From Acidimicrobiaceae bacterium (GTDB lineage: Bacteria > Actinomycetota > Acidimicrobiia > Acidimicrobiales > Palsa-688): a stretch of 6,407 nucleotides of DNA. Location: NCBI GenBank assembly GCA_030838025.1, contig JAUTXM010000165.1, positions 1-6,407 on the forward strand, read 5' to 3'. Below the pieces are notes generated by a model. That model was given only the letters and a program-made list of their open reading frames with translations, had not been told where the DNA came from and did no database searches. Below, in pieces: positions 1 through 5,168 of this stretch. A program made the translations under genes and the position numbers. Position 1 is the first letter of the stretch, and each line of letters begins with the position of its first letter.

Positions 1-23
1 CGGTAGCGCGAACCTTCGCCGGC

Positions 24-80
24 GCCGGCGCTGGCGCTTCGGGTAGCGCCCGACCTGTGCCGGTGCTGGCGCTTCGAGTA
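24..80. repeat. Degenerate GC-rich direct repeat, two copies
   Basis: Two 22-base copies lie at 24-45 and 59-80, a period of 35 bases. They differ at only two positions (C/T at 29 versus 64, G/A at 42 versus 77) and share the core GCTGGCGCTTCG. A short match (GGTAGCGC at 2-9 and 42-49) suggests that the tail of another copy is cut off by the left edge, so the array may be longer. All three + frames hit stops within about 105 bases, and no start with a ribosome binding site is visible on either strand. The repeat is therefore either intergenic or the extreme end of a gene outside the window. Its function is unknown. Confidence 0.6.
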
Positions 81-81
81 A

Positions 82-121
82 GGCCCGGATGGCGTGGCTG
101 AGCCCGGCTACTGTTCGGGCC
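82..121 (+). promoter_or_regulatory. Possible leader hairpins upstream of nhaA
   Basis: The segment CGGGCC (116-121) can pair with GGCCCG (82-87). Its first five bases (116-120) can instead pair with GCCCG (102-106), so the two stems exclude each other. Both can be extended by a G-T wobble at 115. This is visible in the sequence, but short GC stems arise easily by chance in DNA of this composition, and I do not recognise a riboswitch consensus. No clear -35/-10 promoter can be read in this stretch. Confidence 0.2.
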
Positions 122-165
122 AGGGAGTGCCGGGAAGCCTGGTCGGCGATCTGTTCGACGCCGCC

Positions 166-171
166 AGGAGG
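166..171 (+). promoter_or_regulatory. Ribosome binding site of nhaA
   Basis: A perfect AGGAGG lies five bases before the ATG at 177. It fixes the NhaA start and argues against alternative upstream starts. Confidence 0.85.
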
Positions 172-176
172 TCAGT

Positions 177-1349
177 ATGCCCCGTGTTTCCCGCTGGCCC
201 GCCAAGGGCGCCGCGGCGCGGGCCCTGACTGCCAGCCGGGGCGACCGGGCGGGCGGCATCGGTCTGGCGGTCGGGGCCGCGGTTGCCTTGGTCTGGGCGA
301 ACTGGCCCGGTTCGCACTCCTACGAGTCGGCCTGGAATGCGATCGCACCCTGGTCCCACACCCTTGGCCTCGACCTGTCCGTACGGGACTGGGTCAACGA
401 CGGCCTCATGGTGGGCTTCTTCGCCCTGGTGGGCATCGAGATTCGCCGGGAGGTGACGCAGGGCGAGCTGCGCGAATGGCGCCGTGGGGCGGCACCCATC
501 GTGGCGGCCGCGGCCGGGATGGCCCTGCCCGCGCTGATCTATGTCGCCCTGGTCTCGGGGCGCCCGGGGGCCGGGGGCTGGGGCATCCCGATGGCCACCG
601 ACGTGGCCTTCGCCCTGGGGGCCCTGGCGCTCGTCGCCCCGAAGGGATCGGGTCGCGCCCGTGTGTTCCTGCTGACGCTGGCGGTGGCCGACGACATCGG
701 ATCGGTCGTCATTCTGGTGGCGTTCTACAGCGCCGACGTGGCCTGGGTCCCGCTGGTGGCGGGACTGGCGTGCCTCGCCGCCATGGGGCTGATCCAAAGC
801 CGCCTGCATATGCCTGCGTGGGCCTACGTGGTGCTGGGCGCGCTGGCCTGGTGGGCATTTGTCCACGCCGACGTCGAACCAGCCGTGGTTGGAGTCGCGG
901 TCGGCGTTTGCCTGGCGCCGCTTCAGGGTGACCAGAGCCGCGGTGAACGGTCGCTCGAGCCGTTGGTCAACCTGGCGATCCTCCCGCTGTTCGCCCTGGC
1001 CAACGTCGGCCTTCGGTTGGTCGGGTCGGGACTCGGCTCGCCCACGGCGCTCCGGCTACTGGTCGCCGTCGTGGTCGCCCGTGTGGTGGGCAAGCCGCTG
1101 GCCATCGCGGCGGCAACGTCCGCCGTCACCCGTGTGGCCGGACCCGGCTACGCCCCTCGCCTCGACCGCCGCCACCGCGTTGGTGTCGGTGCCTTGGCCA
1201 GCATCGGCTTTACCGTCCCGTTGCTCATCATCCGAGCGGCCCTTCCCGACGGCCCGCTGGCTGCAGGCGCGACCGCCGGTCTCCTCATTGCCACGGCGCT
1301 CGGCCTCGCCGCCGGTGCCATCCTCCTGCGCCCCCGCGACGAAGACTAG
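177..1349 (+). CDS. nhaA: Na+/H+ antiporter NhaA
   Basis: An inner-membrane secondary transporter that exchanges cytoplasmic Na+ (or Li+) for external protons, supporting pH and sodium homeostasis. The 390-residue length matches the family (E. coli 388). A cytoplasmic N-terminal tail of about 26 residues is followed by many hydrophobic segments, the first at about 27-43. Family signatures are intact: NDGLMVGFFALVGIE at 74-88, WGIPMATDVAFALG at 135-148 with Asp142 (E. coli Asp133), the ion-binding pair Asp172-Asp173 in AVADDIG (E. coli Asp163/164), Lys306 in GKPL (E. coli Lys300), and IGFTVPL near 343-349. By hand alignment, the E. coli pH-sensor position His225 is Glu234 here, in VEPAVVGV. 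I recall Asp/Glu-Pro at this place in other actinobacterial NhaA proteins. The ATG is supported by AGGAGG five bases upstream. The gene stands alone, convergent with the L,D-transpeptidase gene, and no frameshift or truncation is seen. Confidence 0.96.
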   Translation: MPRVSRWPAKGAAARALTASRGDRAGGIGLAVGAAVALVWANWPGSHSYESAWNAIAPWSHTLGLDLSVRDWVNDGLMVGFFALVGIEIRREVTQGELREWRRGAAPIVAAAAGMALPALIYVALVSGRPGAGGWGIPMATDVAFALGALALVAPKGSGRARVFLLTLAVADDIGSVVILVAFYSADVAWVPLVAGLACLAAMGLIQSRLHMPAWAYVVLGALAWWAFVHADVEPAVVGVAVGVCLAPLQGDQSRGERSLEPLVNLAILPLFALANVGLRLVGSGLGSPTALRLLVAVVVARVVGKPLAIAAATSAVTRVAGPGYAPRLDRRHRVGVGALASIGFTVPLLIIRAALPDGPLAAGATAGLLIATALGLAAGAILLRPRDED

Positions 1350-1400
1350 GACGAAGAAGGCGGCCTCGGCGGCGGCCTCGTTCCCGCCAACCGTGGAGAC

Positions 1401-1426
1401 ACGTTGCTGCCCTGACAGCACGTTTT
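1401..1426 (+). terminator. Probable intrinsic terminator of nhaA
   Basis: ACGT-T-GCTG (1401-1409) pairs with CAGCACGT (1416-1423), giving eight base pairs with one bulged T (1405) and a six-base loop (1410-1415). A run of T (1423-1426) follows, then TCTCC-type sequence. It lies about 50 bases after the nhaA stop. The opposite strand has no T-run after this stem, so it would act only on rightward transcription. The 3' arm overlaps an alternative stem (1421-1427 with 1433-1439, one G-T wobble). The stem is moderate in strength, so the call is probable rather than certain. Confidence 0.5.
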
Positions 1427-1505
1427 CTCCCTGGAAACGACGGTAGTCAGCTCATCCGCGGCCGCCAGGTCGGCCAAACCGGCGCGCTCACCGGACCAAA
1501 AGGGG

Positions 1506-2774
1506 TCAGATGGTGGCTGGGGTCCAGCTGGCCCAGGGCGTGTTCCAGTCCATGGTCCCGTGGTCGCCCAGGTCGGGGCCTCGAGGTGAGCCGACCACTT
1601 CGATCACGTCGCCGATCCGGCTGAACGAATAGAACGACTTGGCATTGGTCGGGCTGAGGTTGACGCACCCGTGTGACACGTTGCTGTTTCCCTGCGCGCC
1701 GGTCGACCACGGGGCGGCGTGCACGAACTCGCCGCCATCGGAGATGTTGACGTTCCAGAACACGTGCTCGTCGTAGCCGTCGGGCGAGTTGACCGGGATC
1801 CCGACCGTCGCCGACACCATGTGAACGTCCTGCTGGCGGTACAGGTCGATGTGGATGCCACCCATGGTCGGGTACTTGCTGCGCCCGGCGCTGATGGGAT
1901 AGGTCGCCACCACGGCCCCATTGCTGGTGACCGACATCTCGTGGGTCTGGACGTTGACGGTGGAAACATGGGCATCGCCGACCGTGAAGCTGGCGCTGGT
2001 GTTGGCCGCGCCCCAGACGCCGTTGCCGGCGTTGAACCCGTCCAGATTCGCCTTGACGGTCACCTTCTCACCCGACGGCCAGTACTTCTGGGGCCGGAAG
2101 TGGAGCTCCCTGGTGCTGAACCAGTGCCACCCGCCACTGATGGGAGGCGACGCGGTCACCTGCAATGTCGACATCAAGGCGTCCTTGTTGACCACCGGAT
2201 GGTCGAACCGCAGCACGATGGGCTGGGCGATGCCGACCGTGAGGCCGTCGGCCGGCGCCACCGTCAACCCGAGCGTCGCCGAGGGCACCAGCGACTTGAA
2301 ATGTGTCACCCGCTGCGTCGCCTTGCCGCTGGGCATGTTGGCATCGACGGTGATGGTGTAGTCGGTCTTCAGGGCCAAGCTGCCCGTCGAACGCCACGCC
2401 GTGCCGTCGGCATTGACCGACCCGTCGATCCCCTTGCCGTCGGTCGACGCCACGGTCACGCCATGGATGCGCCCCGTCGTGGCAGTCACGCTCACGATCG
2501 TGTCCAAGGCCACGTTGGTCGACCCGTCCGGCGGCTGGACCAGCAACGACACGGCCTCCGTCGTCGGTGGGGTCGAAGTCTGCCCGGCGGCGCTGCCGCC
2601 ACCCGAGGACGACGAACTGCTGACGGCGTAGAACGTGGCGGCACCTGCCGCGACAACGGCCACCACCACCAGGCCGATGATCAGAGTTGACCGGCCCGAC
2701 CGATTCTTGGCATGAACAGCTGTGGGCTTGTCAGCCACGTGATGGAGGATACGTGGAACACGGCCATATCTCAC
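1506..2774 (-). CDS. ldt: L,D-transpeptidase, LdtMt2 type (Ig-like domains + YkuD)
   Basis: An extracytoplasmic peptidoglycan enzyme of the YkuD family, which forms 3-3 (meso-diaminopimelate to meso-diaminopimelate) cross-links. Numbering from the GTG at 2774 gives 422 residues. There is a basic N-terminus, one membrane anchor (about 30-51), and a Ser/Gly linker (52-64) without a lipobox cysteine. Two Ig-like domains follow (about 75-160 and 168-265), then the catalytic domain (about 270-395) with His352 in FVHAAPW and the signature NVSHGCVNLS, where Cys370 is the nucleophile and His368 lies beside it. The spacing between these residues equals that of His336/His352/Cys354 in M. tuberculosis LdtMt2. 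The C-terminal tail contains DWNTPWASW, closely resembling the LdtMt2 tail. The start is uncertain: neither the GTG at 2774 nor the in-frame GTG at 2738 (residue 13) has a Shine-Dalgarno sequence, and an in-frame stop at 2796-2798 excludes longer forms. Either start keeps the anchor. It lies 71 bases downstream of glgB on the same strand, possibly in one transcript. Confidence 0.93.
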   Translation of the reverse strand: MRYGRVPRILHHVADKPTAVHAKNRSGRSTLIIGLVVVAVVAAGAATFYAVSSSSSSGGGSAAGQTSTPPTTEAVSLLVQPPDGSTNVALDTIVSVTATTGRIHGVTVASTDGKGIDGSVNADGTAWRSTGSLALKTDYTITVDANMPSGKATQRVTHFKSLVPSATLGLTVAPADGLTVGIAQPIVLRFDHPVVNKDALMSTLQVTASPPISGGWHWFSTRELHFRPQKYWPSGEKVTVKANLDGFNAGNGVWGAANTSASFTVGDAHVSTVNVQTHEMSVTSNGAVVATYPISAGRSKYPTMGGIHIDLYRQQDVHMVSATVGIPVNSPDGYDEHVFWNVNISDGGEFVHAAPWSTGAQGNSNVSHGCVNLSPTNAKSFYSFSRIGDVIEVVGSPRGPDLGDHGTMDWNTPWASWTPATI

Positions 2775-2845
2775 GTCAGGGCGTGATCCAAAAGGTCATC
2801 TCGGCAGCAATTTCCTTCGTCTGACAGGCCGCGGGACACGACGGA
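2775..2845 (-). other. glgB-ldt intergenic gap
   Basis: These 71 bases are less GC-rich than the flanking genes. No hairpin followed by a T-run is visible, so transcription from glgB may continue into the transpeptidase gene. I cannot identify a convincing promoter. The gap is large enough to hold one, and the lack of a ribosome binding site before either candidate start of the downstream gene would fit a leaderless transcript beginning here, which is inference. Confidence 0.35.
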
Positions 2846-5158
2846 CTAAGGAGACGGTTCCAACCAGATGACCGAGAGGGGCGGCAGGGTCACATCGGCC
2901 GAAGCCGGCAAGCCGTGCCAGGCCGTCGGTGTGGCGATCACCTCACCGGCGTTGCCCATCCCGCTGCCGCCAAAGTACGTGGCGTCGGTGTTGAGCACTT
3001 CCCGCCACCGGCCGGGGCGTGGCAGCCCCACTCGGTAGCCGACGTGCGGCACCGGTGTGAAGTTGGCGATGCAGGCCAGCACCGAATCGTCGGCGCCACT
3101 ACGAAGGAACGACAGCACGCTGTTGTCAGTGTCGGTGGCGTCGATCCAGCGGAATCCGTCGCCGGTGAAATCGCGTTGCCACAGTGCCGGCCGTTCGCGG
3201 TAGAGCCGGTTGAGCGCTTGGACCACGGCGTGGACACCGGCGTGGCCGGGGTCGCCCAGCTTGTCCCATTCGAGGCTGCGGTCATGTGACCACTCCCGTT
3301 CCTCGGCCAGCTCGCCGCCCATGAACACCAGCTGCTTGCCCGGATGGGCCCACATCCAGCCGAACAACGCCCGCAGATTGGCCAGCTGCTGCCAGCGGTC
3401 GCCCGGCATCTTGGTCAGCAGGGAACCCTTCATGTGCACGACCTCGTCGTGCGACAGGGGCAGAACGAAGTTCTCCGTCCAGGCGTAGATGAGCCCGAAG
3501 GTCAACTCGTGCTGGTGGTAGCGGCGAAACAGGGGGTCCCGGGCGAAGTACGACAAGGTGTCGTGCATCCACCCCATGTTCCACTTGAATCCGAACCCGA
3601 GGCCGCCGAGGTACGTGGGCCGTGAGACGGCCGGCCACGCGGTCGACTCCTCGGCGATCATGAGCGCCGAGGGCTGCTCGCCGTACACCGCTTCGTTGGT
3701 CTCCTTGAGGAACGCCACCGCTTCGAGGTTCTCCCGGCCACCGAAGATGTTCGGGAGCCACTCGCCCTCCTTGCGGGAGTAATCGAGGTACAGCATCGAC
3801 GCCACGGCATCGACTCGCAGCCCGTCGATGTGGTACTCGCTCAGCCAGAACAAGGCGTTGGCCACCAGGAAGTTGCGGACCTCGTTGCGGCCGAAGTTGA
3901 ACACCAGCGTCCCCCAGTCGGGCTGGGTGCCCCGGCGGGGGTCCTCGTGCTCGTACAGCGCGGTCCCGTCGAAGCGGGCCAGGGCGAACTCGTCGCGGGG
4001 GAAGTGGGCCGGGACCCAATCCACGATGACGCCGACGCCTCGTTGGTGCAGTGCGTCGACCAGGGCGCGAAAATCGTCGGGGCTTCCGTAGCGAGCCGTG
4101 GGGGCGTAATACGCCGACACCTGATAGCCCCAGCTCCCCCCGAAGGGATGCTCGGCCACCGGCAGGAATTCGACGTGGGTGAACCCAAGATCGGCCACGT
4201 ACTCGGGGAGTTGCTCGGCGAGCTCCCGGTAGGTGAGCGGGCGCCAGCGGCCGTTGTCCTCGGCCCACCGCCATGATCCGAGGTGCACCTCGTACACCGA
4301 GAGGGGCCGTTCATGGGGTCGCTGCCGGTCGCGCTCGGCCCGCCATGAAGCGTCGCCCTCCGACCACTGGTGCGCGGGGGGATGGGCGATGATGCTGGCC
4401 GTTCCGGGCGGAACCTCGCTGGCGAACGCCATCGGGTCGGCCTTGAGCGACAGGTGGCGGTCGGGCGTGACCAGCTCGTATTTGTACCGGGCCCCCGGCT
4501 CGACGCCGGGGATGAAGAGCTCCCAGACGCCCGAGGAGCCAAGCGATCGCATCGGGTGAAGCCGGCCGTCCCAGAAGTTCCAGTCGCCCACGACCCGCGC
4601 CGCATGGGCGTTGGGGGCCCACACTGCGAACGAGACCCCGGCCACGCCCTGGTGGACCCGGGGGTGGGCCCCGAGTACCGTCCACAGCCGGTGGTGGCGA
4701 CCCTCGCCCAGCAGGTGGAGGTCCAACTCGCCCAGGGTCGGCCAGGCGCGGTAGGGGTCGTGGAAGCTGAACGTGGTGACAAAACCGGGTTGGCCGTAAT
4801 CGGCCTCCAGGTGGTAGTGGTCGGTCCCCGCGGGAACCGGGCCCTCATAGATCCCCGCGGGGTGGATCCGGGTCATCTGCACGGCCTCGCCCTGCGCCGC
4901 TTCGGTGGCGATGTCCACCGGGACGATCCGCATGGCCAGGGCATCGGGGCGGTAGGCCCGGACAACGCCGTCGTGGAGCCCGAGCACCCGGTGCGGGTCG
5001 CCGTGCTCACCGGCGGAGATGAGCTCGAGTTCGAAGGGTTCGGCCGCGCTGCCTGCCGCCGGGGCTGCCAGGCTGCCGGCGGGCGCGGACGCGGGCGCCG
5101 GCCCCGGCCCCGGCCCCGACGCCGGGGCGGACGCGATCTGGTCGGTGGAGTCAGCCAT
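2846..5158 (-). CDS. glgB: 1,4-alpha-glucan branching enzyme GlgB
   Basis: A cytoplasmic GH13-family enzyme that transfers alpha-1,4-glucan segments to alpha-1,6 positions, branching glycogen or GlgE-derived glucan. It has 770 residues against roughly 730 usual, the excess being an Ala/Pro/Gly/Ser-rich tail (about 9-41). The first N-terminal beta domain (about 42-150) includes GEHGDPHRVLGLHDG. The CBM48 domain (about 172-265) includes GDWNFWDG. The TIM-barrel (about 285-650) carries HPFGGSWGYQ (337-346), the nucleophile Asp450 in GLRVDAVASM, the acid/base Glu503 in IAEEST, and Asp571 in SHDEVVH. The spacing from Asp450 to Glu503 equals that of Asp405 to Glu458 in E. coli GlgB. A C-terminal beta domain (about 665-768) ends in SVIWLEP. 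The ATG at 5158 was chosen because it has a purine-rich ribosome binding site and lies ten bases after the maltokinase stop. The frame runs open to 5575 but that part merely overlaps the maltokinase gene. Context indicates the trehalose-maltose-GlgE pathway. Confidence 0.97.
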   Translation of the reverse strand: MADSTDQIASAPASGPGPGPAPASAPAGSLAAPAAGSAAEPFELELISAGEHGDPHRVLGLHDGVVRAYRPDALAMRIVPVDIATEAAQGEAVQMTRIHPAGIYEGPVPAGTDHYHLEADYGQPGFVTTFSFHDPYRAWPTLGELDLHLLGEGRHHRLWTVLGAHPRVHQGVAGVSFAVWAPNAHAARVVGDWNFWDGRLHPMRSLGSSGVWELFIPGVEPGARYKYELVTPDRHLSLKADPMAFASEVPPGTASIIAHPPAHQWSEGDASWRAERDRQRPHERPLSVYEVHLGSWRWAEDNGRWRPLTYRELAEQLPEYVADLGFTHVEFLPVAEHPFGGSWGYQVSAYYAPTARYGSPDDFRALVDALHQRGVGVIVDWVPAHFPRDEFALARFDGTALYEHEDPRRGTQPDWGTLVFNFGRNEVRNFLVANALFWLSEYHIDGLRVDAVASMLYLDYSRKEGEWLPNIFGGRENLEAVAFLKETNEAVYGEQPSALMIAEESTAWPAVSRPTYLGGLGFGFKWNMGWMHDTLSYFARDPLFRRYHQHELTFGLIYAWTENFVLPLSHDEVVHMKGSLLTKMPGDRWQQLANLRALFGWMWAHPGKQLVFMGGELAEEREWSHDRSLEWDKLGDPGHAGVHAVVQALNRLYRERPALWQRDFTGDGFRWIDATDTDNSVLSFLRSGADDSVLACIANFTPVPHVGYRVGLPRPGRWREVLNTDATYFGGSGMGNAGEVIATPTAWHGLPASADVTLPPLSVIWLEPSP
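5099..5116 (-). repeat. Hexamer repeat encoding Gly-Pro x3 in GlgB tail
   Basis: Three perfect tandem copies of GGGCCG (minus strand) encode residues 15-20 of GlgB (GPGPGP), within a longer Ala/Pro/Ser tail. Copy-number change would keep the reading frame and alter only the tail length. Confidence 0.7.
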
Positions 5159-5161
5159 GCT

Positions 5162-5168
5162 CTCCTCT
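5162..5168 (-). promoter_or_regulatory. Ribosome binding site of glgB
   Basis: On the minus strand, AGAGGAG lies three bases before the glgB ATG and directly follows the TAG stop of the maltokinase gene. A ribosome terminating on mak would be over this site, supporting translational coupling and choosing the ATG at 5158. Confidence 0.75.

Noticed and set aside
24..80. Direct repeat as a CRISPR array
   Set aside because: Only two imperfect copies are present, separated by 13 bases. The spacing is too short for spacers, and no cas gene is nearby.
108..866. Long minus-strand open frame opposite nhaA (252 residues)
   Set aside because: It is antisense to a complete NhaA gene with all family motifs. 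Its translation is rich in Arg, Gly, His and Pro without a recognisable domain, as expected for a GC-rich shadow frame.
89..931. Plus-strand open frame overlapping nhaA in another frame (280 residues)
   Set aside because: The ATG at 89 has no ribosome binding site and the product is Gly/Arg/Pro-rich, while the overlapping frame from 177 is a complete NhaA.
1457..1477. GC-rich palindromic segment in the convergent intergenic region as a terminator for the transpeptidase gene
   Set aside because: GGCC-type self-complementary bases are present, but the minus strand has no T-run after them, and such motifs are frequent by chance at this base composition.
1719..2690. Long plus-strand open frame opposite the L,D-transpeptidase (323 residues)
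   Set aside because: The minus-strand frame has the membrane anchor, Ig-like domains and catalytic Cys/His signature. The plus-strand translation is Arg/Gly/Asp/His-rich with no family features and no ribosome binding site.
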